Origin: Mycobacterium sp. HUMS_12744610
Lineage (GTDB): Bacteria; Actinomycetota; Actinomycetes; Mycobacteriales; Mycobacteriaceae
Length of the DNA: 64,000 bases
Reading direction: 5' to 3'
NCBI RefSeq assembly: GCF_041206865.1
Contig: NZ_JBGEDP010000001.1
Location: 186,001 to 250,000 of the forward strand
Positions 37,334-45,882 of the stretch are shown piece after piece; positions within the stretch are counted from its first letter, which is position 1, and each line of letters begins with the position of its first letter. Both the position numbers and the translations under genes were made by a program. The notes beneath the pieces are model-generated. The model searched no databases, had not been told where the DNA came from, and saw only the letters and a list, made by a program, of their open reading frames with translations.

Positions 37334-38403
37334 CGGCTCTCCTCGGGGTGGGTGGTCCAGTCGCGGGCGAAGTCCAGCAGGGCGTCGTTCTCGTCCGGCG
37401 CCCCGATGGTGACCCGGACACCTTCGGGTGGAAACGGGCGGACCACCAGGCGCGCGGCGGCGGCCCGCTCGACGAAGTCCGCGCTGCGCGGGCCCAGCGG
37501 CAGCCAGACGAAGTTGGCCTGCGACACCGGCAGGGTGTATCCGGCTTCCCCTAGCGCGGCGGCCACGCGCGTGCGCTCGGCGACGACCGCGTCGGTGCGG
37601 GCCAGCAGCTCGTCGGCGGCCCGCAGGCAGGCGATCGCGGCGGCCTGCGAGACGCTGGTCACCGAGAACGGCACGTAGACCTGATCGAGCGCGGTGATCA
37701 GCTCGGCGGGACCGATCGCGTAGCCGACGCGCAGGCCGGCCAGCCCGTAGGCCTTGGAAAAGGTGCGCAGCACAACGACGTTGGAGTGCGCACGGACCAG
37801 TCCCAGGCTGTCCGGTGCCATGCCGTCGCGGATGTACTCGACGTAGGCCTCGTCGATGGCGACCAGGATGTGCGAGGGCACGGCGGCGACGAAGCGGGCC
37901 AGCGCGCCGGGGTCGACGACCGTGGAGGTCGGGTTGTTGGGGTTGCAGACGAAGATCAGGCGGGTGCGGTCGGTGACCGCGGCGAGCATCGCGTCGAGGT
38001 CGTAGGTGTGGTCGGTCAGCGGCACCTTGACCGAGACGGCGCCGGCGATCTGGACCAGGGGCGGATACAGCTCGAAGCTGTGCCAGCCCATCACCACCTC
38101 GTCGCCGGCCGACGCGCTGATCTGAACCAGCTGCTGGCACAGGCTGACCGACCCGCAGCCGACGGCGACGTGCTGCGGACCGAAGTCCGGGCCCACGTGC
38201 TCGGCCAGTGCGGCCTTGAGCGCCACACAGGCGTTGTCGGGGTAGCGGTTGACGTCGTCGGTGGCCCGCTCGATGGCCGCGCGCACGCTGGGCAGCGGGC
38301 CGAACACCGTCTCGTTGCTGGCCAGTTTGATCGAACCCGGCACCGTCTTGCCCGGGACGTAGACCGGCAGCCCGGCCAGCTCGGGGCGCAGACGGGCGGT
38401 CAC
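37330..38403 (-). CDS. hisC2: Aromatic amino acid/histidinol-phosphate-type aminotransferase HisC2
   Basis: This 357-residue PLP enzyme of fold type I starts at ATG 38403 and is equivalent to Rv3772. It shows SIKLASNETVFGPLPSV, FVCNPNNPTSTVV, VAIDEAYVEY, and the PLP lysine in VLRTFSKAYGLAGLRVGYA (Lys217). HisC2/Pat proteins transaminate aromatic amino acids, notably the last step to phenylalanine, and the true histidine enzyme is in the his operon elsewhere. It is translationally coupled to the DUF4334 gene. Confidence 0.88.
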   Translation of the reverse strand: MTARLRPELAGLPVYVPGKTVPGSIKLASNETVFGPLPSVRAAIERATDDVNRYPDNACVALKAALAEHVGPDFGPQHVAVGCGSVSLCQQLVQISASAGDEVVMGWHSFELYPPLVQIAGAVSVKVPLTDHTYDLDAMLAAVTDRTRLIFVCNPNNPTSTVVDPGALARFVAAVPSHILVAIDEAYVEYIRDGMAPDSLGLVRAHSNVVVLRTFSKAYGLAGLRVGYAIGPAELITALDQVYVPFSVTSVSQAAAIACLRAADELLARTDAVVAERTRVAAALGEAGYTLPVSQANFVWLPLGPRSADFVERAAAARLVVRPFPPEGVRVTIGAPDENDALLDFARDWTTHPEESR

Positions 38404-38492
38404 TTCGACAGCATATGCCGGGGCTGTGTACGCTATGCCTCCGGCGGCTAGGGGATACCGGGAAGGGTTCGGGTAACCTCGGAAAGTCTGAT

Positions 38493-38584
38493 GGAGGCGT
38501 GCCAGAGCGGCCGAATGGGGCTCACTGCTAATGAGTTGTCCCCCTCAAAGGGGACCGGAGGTTCAAATCCTCTCGCCTCCGCCA
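38493..38584 (+). tRNA. tRNA-Ser(GCT)
   Basis: Acceptor arms GGAGGCG (38493-38499) and CGCCTCC (38574-38580) pair, the discriminator is G and CCA is encoded (38582-38584). The anticodon loop CTGCTAA gives GCT. A long variable arm TGTCCCCCTCAAAGGGGACC marks class II. Confidence 0.95.
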
Positions 38585-38613
38585 GGAGCACACACAACTG
38601 AACATGAACACAA

Positions 38614-38686
38614 GCGCCCGTAGCTCAACGGATAGAGCATCTGACTACGGATCAGAAGGTTAGGGGTTCGAATCCCTTCGGGCGCG
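38614..38686 (+). tRNA. tRNA-Arg(ACG), integration target
   Basis: Acceptor arms GCGCCCG (38614-38620) and CGGGCGC (38679-38685) pair. The anticodon loop CTACGGA gives ACG, and the T arm is AGGGGTTCGAATCCCTT. No CCA is encoded. Its 3' part (38669-38687) is nearly repeated at 42703-42720, beside an integrase gene, so it is the attachment site of the island to its right. Confidence 0.95.
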
Positions 38687-38687
38687 C
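38669..38687 (+). repeat. attL-type core in the tRNA-Arg 3' end
   Basis: CGAATCCCTTCGGGCGCGC matches 42703-42720 except for one missing base. Similarity continues for about 140 bp to the right of both copies, through CCAGCG, AATAGG and the end of the integrase reading frame. Confidence 0.75.
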
Positions 38688-38721
38688 TTTCAACCAGCGA
38701 AAATAGGTTGCCTTATTATCC

Positions 38722-38815
38722 GGCGCCGGCTGAGTTGTCACGGATTGTCACAACTCGCGCCAAACTCTGCGCACCCTAGGCGAACGCGTTGTGTAGTGAG
38801 TGCACATGGGTTCGC
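38722..38815 (-). pseudogene. Remnant of an integrase 3' end
   Basis: On the minus strand this segment encodes a decayed copy of the last ~30 residues of the integrase at 42752-43954: THVHSLHNAFA, a TAG stop, then GAQSLARVVTIRDNSAGAG. The active-site Tyr has become His. Most of the original gene is gone and the ATPase gene follows, so the island nearest the tRNA lost its own integrase. Confidence 0.75.
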
Positions 38816-38972
38816 GTCGATCGCTAGTAGATACGTAAGCAGCAACCCGCTAAGCATCCACACCAAATACTCAGCGGTGCCAGTTCAATCAGTTTGACGG
38901 TCGGGTCTGCGATGATCTGGATGGTGGTGCCGCCGCAGGGGCGGGGACACGCGTGGAGGCGGAGCAGGGCTT

Positions 38973-39935
38973 GTGGCGAGATCGGACTTGATCGTCGACT
39001 TGGTGGAAGCCCAGCAGCGCGGCGATAACACTAGATTTCGGACCCTGGTTGAAGCGATCATCGCTGAAGAGCGCAACAACCAGCACCATCTGGTCGCCGA
39101 CCGGCTATCGGAGCTGATCACCACCTCGGGAACGCGGCACCTGCTGGGTCGCGATGACTCCGCGCGCCAGGTAGCGGACTTGGTGCAGGAGATTGTGCCG
39201 AAGCGGCGCCTTGCCGATGTCCAGTTGACGCCGGCGGTGGCCGCGAGCATCGCAGAACTGATCGAGGAGCATCGGCGCAGCGAGTTGCTACACAACCACG
39301 GTCTTGAACCACGCAACCGAATCCTGTTAGAAGGCCCGCCTGGCAACGGGAAAACCACGCTAGCCGAGGCGGTGGCGGCGGAGTTGATGGTGCCGTTCTA
39401 TGCGGTGCGCTACGAGGGGGTCGTGTCGAGTTTCCTCGGCGAGACCACGAGCAGGCTTGACCACGTCTTCGAGTTTGCGCGCACACGCCGGTGCGTGCTG
39501 TTCTTCGACGAGTTCGACACCATCGCCAAAGAACGCGCCGATGCCCACGAGACCGGTGAGATCAAACGAGTGGTATCGACGCTGCTCTTGCAGATAGATA
39601 AGCTGCCGTCACATGTGGTGGCCATCTGCGCCACCAATCACGGTGAGCTGCTTGACCGCGCGGCTTGGCGACGCTTTCAGCTCCGACTGACGCTGGACCC
39701 GCCGTCCCGCGCCCAGGCCACCGAATTTCTGGAGAAGCTGCGCGTGCGGCTCGGCGGGAGCCTTGGGTTGGCGCCACGGACCCTGGCTGACAAGCTTGCC
39801 GGCGCCAGTTACGCCGAGATCGAGGAGTTCGCCCAAGACGTGATGCGCCGGTATGTGCTCACGTTGCCGGACGGACGCATTGAAGATGTGGTCCGCAATC
39901 GTTTACGGCAGCGTGCGCAACAGAGGGAGCGGTGA
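38973..39935 (+). CDS. AAA+ ATPase, IetA-like (ietAS defence/incompatibility pair)
   Basis: This 320-residue protein starts from GTG 38973, with GGAGGCGGAG upstream. After a helical N-terminus it has a single AAA+ module: Walker A GPPGNGKTT (121-129), Walker B CVLFFDEFDTI (about 174-184), sensor 1 AICATNHGELLDR, and arginine-rich C-terminal helices. Its stop overlaps the next start as GTGA, so it is coupled to a subtilisin-like protease. AAA ATPase plus S8 protease pairs correspond to ietAS, first described as a plasmid stability/incompatibility pair and later counted among anti-phage systems. The ATPase is thought to restrain or regulate the protease. Gene identity by architecture, not by search. 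Confidence 0.82.
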   Translation: MARSDLIVDLVEAQQRGDNTRFRTLVEAIIAEERNNQHHLVADRLSELITTSGTRHLLGRDDSARQVADLVQEIVPKRRLADVQLTPAVAASIAELIEEHRRSELLHNHGLEPRNRILLEGPPGNGKTTLAEAVAAELMVPFYAVRYEGVVSSFLGETTSRLDHVFEFARTRRCVLFFDEFDTIAKERADAHETGEIKRVVSTLLLQIDKLPSHVVAICATNHGELLDRAAWRRFQLRLTLDPPSRAQATEFLEKLRVRLGGSLGLAPRTLADKLAGASYAEIEEFAQDVMRRYVLTLPDGRIEDVVRNRLRQRAQQRER

Positions 39936-42556
39936 CCGCACCACGCCCGCCGTTGGCGTTCGGGCCGCCAGCACGGGGCCCAATCCCGACGGGAGCACCG
40001 CGATTCGCGGGCACGCCGGTCGCCGGCCCAGACCCGGCCCGGCAGGGTCAGCGGCTCGGACCGCAGTTCACCGCACTGCAGCAGGCCATGGCGGCAGGCC
40101 GGGTCAGTGTCGACGACGACACCGCCGAAGCCGACCCCGAACTCGTTGTGGTCTTCGACTTGGCCGCCCCGGTGACCGAGTTCGCGCGCGCGGCCGCTCA
40201 GGTGCGTGGGTTGGAATTCCTCCTCGAGGTCGATGGCGACGATTTCGAGGCCGACGACGACTTTCACATCGTGAAAAAGGGCGAACCAACGACCGACATT
40301 GTGACTGACAGCCTCTACGTGGTCATGACGAACGCGCAGGCGGTCGCCGAGCTGCTGGCACTGTTTCAGCGTTGGCAGGCGAACCCCGAAGAATCGTTTC
40401 CTCGAGGGCTGGCGCCGCTGCGCAATGTTTTTGCGCTGTTACGCGACGTCCGCCGATGGGGTGCTATGGACCGTGTCCGCGAAACCGGGCTGCTCGAGCA
40501 ATGGAGCGAAGACGTCGCCGTTGTTGGACAGTCAGCGACTCGGGTACGAGTCGAAATCGAACTGTGGTACCGTCGCGACCCAGCCCGCCGCACCCAGGCT
40601 GAAGCAACGGTGCGCCGCATCATCGCCGATGCTGGGGGAGCGGTCATCACGCAGGCAACGATCGCGGGAATCGAGTATCACGCCCTGCTCGCCGATATCC
40701 CCTATCCCCAAGTCGAATTGGTTGTTGAGAGCGGCCCTGAAGCGATTGCGTTGCTGACCACCGACACAATCATGTACGTATCGCCGGCTCGACCGATGAC
40801 TATCCCAGCAGTAGCGCCGGCCGATGAACCGCTTAGCCCGCAGATGTTTGGTGTTAAGCCGACGAGCGATCGCCCCCGGGTCGCCCTGCTCGACGGCTTA
40901 CCGATGGCAGGACATATCGCCCTTAGCGACAGGCTCGTCGTCGACGACCCCGACGAAATCGCGCAGTCCTACACCAGCAGCACCCAAATGCAGCACGGCA
41001 CAGCCATGGCATCGCTGATTTGTCACGGTGATCTGAACGCCCCGGGCCCGCCACCGCCTCGGCGCATCTACGTCCGACCGATCCTGCAACCTCATCCGGT
41101 CATCGGAAGCGAAGAAACCGTGCTGCGCGACCAGCTCTTAGTCGACCTCATCCACCGATCGCTGCGCCGGATGCTTGAAGGTGAAGGGTCCGGGGACGCG
41201 CGAGCGCCCAGTGTCCGAGTCGTCAACCTGTCGATCGGCGATCCGATCCAGATATTCGTGCGCCGGATAAGCCCGCTTGCCAAGCTGCTCGATTGGCTGG
41301 CACACAGATACAACCTGGTGGTCTTGGTCAGCGCGGGAAATCACCCGATCGACACGGAGGTCCCCGCCGCGGCGATCGCAGAACCCGCCGAACTGCGCCG
41401 TGCGGTCGCTGGTTCGATGTACCAGCGTGCCCGTCAACGCCGGCTGCTCTCGCCCGCCGAAGCGGTCAACGTGGTCAGTGTCGGCGCCCTGCATGCCGAT
41501 AGCGCCCCTGAAGTTGTCAGCGATACCGTGCTGGAGACGGTCAGTGCTGGGATGCCAGCGCTCTACAGTCCCGTCGGGTTCGGCCACCGCAACTCGATCA
41601 AACCCGAAGTGCTCCTACCTGGTGGCCGAAGTCTGCACCAACGACCCGGTTCAGCCGAAGGCTCCACGATGCTCTACCCGGCCGAGACCGCGATGACCGG
41701 CCCAGGCATGCGCGTAGCGGCCCCGGGTTCAGCCGGATCGCTCAACGCGAGCGCCTACACGCATGGCACCAGCAACGCTACAGCGCTAGCCACCCGTACC
41801 GTCGACGCCCTCTTCGATCGCCTGGAATCGCTGCAGTCGGCAAGCGGGGAATTCGATTTTCCGGCAGGCGAATACCATCCGGTGCTGGCTAAGACGCTAC
41901 TGGTGCACGCGGCTTCATGGGGGACGATTCCGGATGACTTGGCAGGGCTTGAGATTGGCGAGCTCGACCTGACCCGCCGCCACCTATCTCAGATCCTGGG
42001 TTACGGTGCGGTCGATCCAGTCCGCGTTCTGAGCGCGACTTCCAGCAGAGCGCTGCTGGTGGGCGCCGGCTCGATTTCCGCCGACCAGCGTCACACGTTC
42101 ACCTTGCCGTTGCCGCCCAGCCTGGCCGTCACCACAGAATGGCGACGGTTGACCATCACGATGGCGTGGCTGTCCCCGGTGCTCACCAGAAGCCGTCGAT
42201 ACCGCATGGCGCGGTTAACATTTGAGCCACCGCTTCAACGGCTTGGGATCAAGCGCGCCGAGGCCGACGGCCGGGCCAGCCGCAACGGCACGGTACAGCA
42301 CGAGATCCTTGAAGGGCGCCGCGCTGTGGCCTTCGCTGCCGGTGAGGCCATCGAGATCAACGTCGATTGCCGGGCGGCTGTCGGCGCCCTGCCAACGGCG
42401 GTCCGCTATGGGCTGGCCGCGACTCTGGAAGTCGGCCCTGGGATTCGCGCAGACATCCAAGAAGAGATCCGCCAACAACTTCAGGTACGGCTGCGCGCTC
42501 AGACTGGATCCGCAAGCACTCGAATCAGCGGAGACGGCCCATTTTCTGAGTCCTAG
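39932..42556 (+). CDS. Subtilisin-like (S8) serine protease, IetS-like
   Basis: This 874-residue protein starts from GTG 39932 inside the ATPase stop. The N-terminal ~310 residues (proline-rich start, then alpha/beta with VEIELWYRRDPARRTQAE) are not recognised. The S8 catalytic set is complete: Asp321 in VALLDGLPM, His355 in QMQHGTAMASLI, the oxyanion Asn470 in VLVSAGNHP and Ser614 in YTHGTSNATALATR. About 240 C-terminal residues form a beta-rich tail. There is no signal peptide, so it is cytoplasmic, as expected for a defence effector rather than an exported mycosin. It pairs with the AAA+ ATPase. The substrate is unknown. Confidence 0.85.
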   Translation: MTAPRPPLAFGPPARGPIPTGAPRFAGTPVAGPDPARQGQRLGPQFTALQQAMAAGRVSVDDDTAEADPELVVVFDLAAPVTEFARAAAQVRGLEFLLEVDGDDFEADDDFHIVKKGEPTTDIVTDSLYVVMTNAQAVAELLALFQRWQANPEESFPRGLAPLRNVFALLRDVRRWGAMDRVRETGLLEQWSEDVAVVGQSATRVRVEIELWYRRDPARRTQAEATVRRIIADAGGAVITQATIAGIEYHALLADIPYPQVELVVESGPEAIALLTTDTIMYVSPARPMTIPAVAPADEPLSPQMFGVKPTSDRPRVALLDGLPMAGHIALSDRLVVDDPDEIAQSYTSSTQMQHGTAMASLICHGDLNAPGPPPPRRIYVRPILQPHPVIGSEETVLRDQLLVDLIHRSLRRMLEGEGSGDARAPSVRVVNLSIGDPIQIFVRRISPLAKLLDWLAHRYNLVVLVSAGNHPIDTEVPAAAIAEPAELRRAVAGSMYQRARQRRLLSPAEAVNVVSVGALHADSAPEVVSDTVLETVSAGMPALYSPVGFGHRNSIKPEVLLPGGRSLHQRPGSAEGSTMLYPAETAMTGPGMRVAAPGSAGSLNASAYTHGTSNATALATRTVDALFDRLESLQSASGEFDFPAGEYHPVLAKTLLVHAASWGTIPDDLAGLEIGELDLTRRHLSQILGYGAVDPVRVLSATSSRALLVGAGSISADQRHTFTLPLPPSLAVTTEWRRLTITMAWLSPVLTRSRRYRMARLTFEPPLQRLGIKRAEADGRASRNGTVQHEILEGRRAVAFAAGEAIEINVDCRAAVGALPTAVRYGLAATLEVGPGIRADIQEEIRQQLQVRLRAQTGSASTRISGDGPFSES

Positions 42557-42702
42557 CCAATTCTAAGGTTTTGGGATCCGCCACGAGGATCAGAAAAGCG
42601 CCCGCCCTTTTGCTGGGAATCGTGCAACGCCGCATTTGGAGTTAGAACACCGCCGTCCGCCACAGACTATGAGAACCTATAGGCCCACGCTGTCCTGCAT
42701 TC

Positions 42703-42720
42703 CGAATCCCTTGGGCGCGC
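42703..42720 (+). repeat. Second att-type core beside the integrase
   Basis: CGAATCCCTTGGGCGCGC copies the tRNA-Arg 3' end (38669-38687) with one base deleted. It lies 31 bp beyond the integrase stop, where an attP-derived site is expected. It marks the junction between the ietAS segment and the integrase-bearing segment. Confidence 0.75.
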
Positions 42721-42751
42721 TCTCTACCAGCGCTAATAGGTATTCCTGGTA

Positions 42752-43954
42752 TCAGGCGCCGGCTGAGTTGTCACGGATTGTCACGACTCGTGCCAAACTC
42801 TGCGCGCCGTCGGCCAGCGCGTCGGGTTGCGAGTGCACATAGGTTCGCATCGTGAAAGCCACGTCGGCGTGGCCGAGCCAGGCCGCGATCACTGCCGCCG
42901 GGACGCCCTGCAGATGCATCGTGGTGCCGCACGTATGCCGAGCGTCGTGCAACCGGATGCGAGGCACACCGGCCGCGGCGACGGCGTTGGCCCACATCTT
43001 GGACAGCGTGTCGGGGTGATACGGCTGCCCCGCTTCGTTGCACACCACGTAACCAAGATCGGCGTAGGGAGTGCCAAGTGTCAGCTTTTCGGAGGCCTGC
43101 CGTTTCTTCGCCGCTTTCAACTCGACCAGCAGCGGGTCTGGGATCGGAAGTACACGGTGGGAATCCTCCGATTTAGCTTCATCCTGCTCGACCGCCTTGC
43201 CGTCGACACTGATTCGGGTCGCGCCAATGGTCAGCGTCTTGGCCCTGAAATCGATGTTGGTCCAACGCAGGCCGCCGATCTCGCCGCGACGCAGCCCGGA
43301 TAGCGCCAGATGCCAGGCGTGGCGGTTGCGGTCCTCCCGGATTCCTCGTATCAGGCGCTTCACTTGCAGGGGTGTGTAGGTGGCGAATTTCTTCGGCTTG
43401 CCAGCCACCCGGTCGACGTGAGCCACGATGTTGCGGACGAGTGTGCCGTCGTTGACGAGCTGATCGAGCACCTGTGAAAGTGTGCCGAGCAGGTAGTTGC
43501 AGGAGCGAGCGCTCCAAGGTCGTCGTCTTGTGCCGTCGGCGCGGGTGACCTGTCCGTCGCGAAGCCGCGTTATAAGCGCATCGACGTCGCGGCGAGTGAG
43601 CTTCTGCACCGGCAGATGACCCAAGCCGGCGCGAACAGGTGCGAGCACCCCGTCATACCCAGACTTGGTCTTGAGCTTGATGCCGTGCCGTGACATCAGC
43701 CAGTTCGCGCACGCTTCCTCAACCGTGAGAACGGAGGGATGCACATAGGTGCCTTTGGCGACCTCTCCGCGGATTTCATCCAGCGCCTCGCGCGCCTCCC
43801 TTTCGGTCGCGTAGCGCTTGCGCAACTGCTTACGCTTGCCATCGACAGTGCCGACGTCGACAGTGAGTTGGTAGCGGACGACGGGCCGTCCGCCGGTGCG
43901 GCGGGTCAGTTCGATGCGTTTGATCTGCGGAGGCAGCTGGCGGCGCTCAACCAT
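42752..43954 (-). CDS. Tyrosine recombinase/integrase
   Basis: This 400-residue protein starts at ATG 43954. It has an N-terminal arm/AP2-like domain (VVRYQLTVDVGTVDGKRKQLRKRYATEREA) and a SAM-like core-binding domain (LTVEEACANWLMSRHG). The catalytic domain shows Arg222 in SGLRRGE, a Lys near 261, HDARHTCGT (His336, Arg339), WLGHAD (His362) and Tyr372 in MRTYVHSQ. All active-site residues are present. Its stop is next to a copy of the tRNA-Arg(ACG) 3' end, so that tRNA is its likely target. An excisionase gene precedes it on the same strand. Confidence 0.95.
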   Translation of the reverse strand: MVERRQLPPQIKRIELTRRTGGRPVVRYQLTVDVGTVDGKRKQLRKRYATEREAREALDEIRGEVAKGTYVHPSVLTVEEACANWLMSRHGIKLKTKSGYDGVLAPVRAGLGHLPVQKLTRRDVDALITRLRDGQVTRADGTRRRPWSARSCNYLLGTLSQVLDQLVNDGTLVRNIVAHVDRVAGKPKKFATYTPLQVKRLIRGIREDRNRHAWHLALSGLRRGEIGGLRWTNIDFRAKTLTIGATRISVDGKAVEQDEAKSEDSHRVLPIPDPLLVELKAAKKRQASEKLTLGTPYADLGYVVCNEAGQPYHPDTLSKMWANAVAAAGVPRIRLHDARHTCGTTMHLQGVPAAVIAAWLGHADVAFTMRTYVHSQPDALADGAQSLARVVTIRDNSAGA

Positions 43955-43994
43955 TGGTCATAACCGCACAGTTAGGCCAGAGCCATGTTGATGG

Positions 43995-44243
43995 TCACGA
44001 CGCGACCTCCGTGTGGGCGGCGATGAATCTATTAATCTCAACGAGAGTCACTCGCCGTTTGCCACATATCAATACCCACGACAGCTGTCCGGAGTCGAAC
44101 AACCGATAAATCGATGACCGACTGATACGCAGCGCCGCGGCCGCTTCCGGGACTGTCAGGAGCAGACCGGCTCGGGGTAGTGGGGTCTCGACCGTCGAAC
44201 TGACACCCCGTCTCTCCCAATCTGTGTCACTTCCGCTAGTCAT
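43995..44243 (-). CDS. Excisionase-like MerR/HTH DNA-binding protein
   Basis: This 82-residue protein starts at ATG 44243 (MTSGSDTDWERR), with GAGGAG nine bases upstream. Its HTH_17-type winged helix is LLTVPEAAAALRISRSSIYRLFDSGQLSWVLICGKRRVTLVEINRFI. This is the standard small recombination-directionality factor upstream of actinobacterial integrases. It probably controls excision from tRNA-Arg. Confidence 0.88.
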   Translation of the reverse strand: MTSGSDTDWERRGVSSTVETPLPRAGLLLTVPEAAAALRISRSSIYRLFDSGQLSWVLICGKRRVTLVEINRFIAAHTEVAS

Positions 44244-44766
44244 CGTTTCTCCTCGGCTCGCGGTGACTGCTAGGTTGATCATCGGATACGGTGAACCCCT
44301 TGCGCATCGGTCGCGCGAAAGATTTTTTACCCAGTATCCGCGGGCGTTAGTGCAGCAGTCATCGCTTACTCCTTTGACGTGGGTTTGGGTGTCGGCCTGA
44401 GCTGTGAGGGCACGAGCCAGCTTCGGTGCGATCCACCGGCATCGACAGAGCGGCCGTGTGACATCTCTAGAACGTGGCGTGCCGTTAGGGCCGGTATCGG
44501 CGGCCGTCCGCTGGGGGAGCGTTGCGGGAAGGTGCGGCCGGAGAGAGGGGGCCGATGGCCACGGTCAGCCATAATCAGGGTCTCCGTAGGGGAGTAGCCG
44601 TGTGGCTCAGGTCTCGATCGTGGCACCCTGGTTATCGCGCGACACGACTTATTGTTACCTTAAGTATCTCTTAATTTTCTTAATTTCGGTGTACCGTTTC
44701 TCGACGTGGCGCGGCGATCACGGTCGACAGACCGGACCAGCCCGGAACGTGGAAGGACGAACCGGA
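44244..44766. other. Non-coding stretch between excisionase and bioB-like gene
   Basis: These 523 bp have no convincing gene. A minus-strand frame at 44366-44626 (86 codons) has shadow-like composition and no ribosome-binding site. The last 100 bp before the bioB-like start contain an AT-rich run (44650-44690) that stands out from the surrounding GC-rich DNA and is probably the promoter of that operon. Confidence 0.5.
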
Positions 44767-45846
44767 ATGGCTGATGGGACTTTTGACGAACTCCTGCCGA
44801 CGATCACGGCGCAAGCGCTGCGCGGCGAGCCGGTGGGCCGCGATGAATTGCTGGCCGTGCTGGCCAGCAGTGACGACGAGCTGCTCGACGTGATCGCGGC
44901 CGCCGGGAGGGTGCGCCGGAAATTCTTCGGCCGCCGCGTCAAATTCAACTACCTGGTGAACATGAAGTCCGGCCTGTGCCCGGAAGATTGCAGTTATTGC
45001 TCGCAACGATTGGGATCGAACGCCGACATCCTCAAATACTCCTGGATCGATGCCGACGAAGCCGCCCGTCATGCTCAAGGTGCGATCGACGCTGGTGCCA
45101 AACGCGTCTGTCTGGTGGCCGCCGGCCGGGGACCGAGCGACCGCGACATCGACCGCGTGGCCAGGACCGTCGCTGCGATCAAGGACTCCACCCCACCGGT
45201 GGAAGTATGCGTCTGCCTGGGACTGCTCACAGACGGGCAAGCCCATCGGCTGCGTGACGCCGGCGTGGACGCCTATAACCACAACTTGAATACCAGCGTC
45301 GACAACTACGCGAAGATCTGCTCGACCCACACATTCGGTGAGCGCACCGCGACCGTCGACGCCGCCAAAACCGCTGGGCTGTCGCCGTGCTCGGGCGCCA
45401 TCGTCGGCATGGGCGAATCCTATGACGACATCGTCGATGTCACCTTGGCCCTGCGCGAACTTCGACCCGATTCCGTTCCGGTGAACTTCCTCATCCCCTT
45501 TGAGGGCACCCCACTGGGCGGGCATTGGGAACTGACTCCGCAACGCTGCCTACGCATCCTGGCGATGTTTCGGTTCGCGTTCCCCGACGTCGAAGTCCGC
45601 ATCGCCGGCGGACGCGAAATACACCTGCGCACACTGCAACCGTTGGCGTTGCACATAGCGAATTCGATGTTCCTGGGTGACTACCTCACCAGCCAAGGAC
45701 AGCCGGGCGAAGCCGATCGGGCGATGATCACCGATGCCGGCTTCGTGATCGAAGGTCTCGAGGAACCGACTCTGCCGATCGACCGCCACGACCTCGTCAT
45801 AACCCGCCACCGCGGCGCCGGTACCACCGCCTCCGCCAACACCTGA
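44767..45846 (+). CDS. Biotin synthase-like radical SAM enzyme (BioB paralogue)
   Basis: This 359-residue protein starts at ATG 44767 ([20 protein letters not shown]). The open frame upstream crosses the AT-rich promoter and is rejected. The radical-SAM cluster is CPEDCSYC (Cys71, Cys75, Cys78). Cysteines at 115, 148 and 208 and the Arg in [10 protein letters not shown] match the [2Fe-2S] sulfur-donor cluster ligands of Bio[16 protein letters not shown] is the biotin-synthase signature. It could insert sulfur into dethiobiotin. It is not next to bioF or bioD, lies inside an integrated island and is followed after 36 bp by an FAD monooxygenase, so it is probably an extra copy with a specialised role. 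Confidence 0.88.
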   Translation: MADGTFDELLPTITAQALRGEPVGRDELLAVLASSDDELLDVIAAAGRVRRKFFGRRVKFNYLVNMKSGLCPEDCSYCSQRLGSNADILKYSWIDADEAARHAQGAIDAGAKRVCLVAAGRGPSDRDIDRVARTVAAIKDSTPPVEVCVCLGLLTDGQAHRLRDAGVDAYNHNLNTSVDNYAKICSTHTFGERTATVDAAKTAGLSPCSGAIVGMGESYDDIVDVTLALRELRPDSVPVNFLIPFEGTPLGGHWELTPQRCLRILAMFRFAFPDVEVRIAGGREIHLRTLQPLALHIANSMFLGDYLTSQGQPGEADRAMITDAGFVIEGLEEPTLPIDRHDLVITRHRGAGTTASANT

Positions 45847-45882
45847 CCGTTAGCGAATTCGGAGAACGAGGCGAACTCAACC

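Noticed and set aside
39932..42556. Mycosin (ESX-associated subtilisin)
   Set aside because: There is no signal peptide, no C-terminal membrane anchor and no ESX genes nearby. The partner is an AAA+ ATPase of the ietAS arrangement.
44366..44626. 86-codon minus-strand frame upstream of the excisionase
   Set aside because: No start signal and low-complexity composition. It is left as non-coding until conservation is shown.
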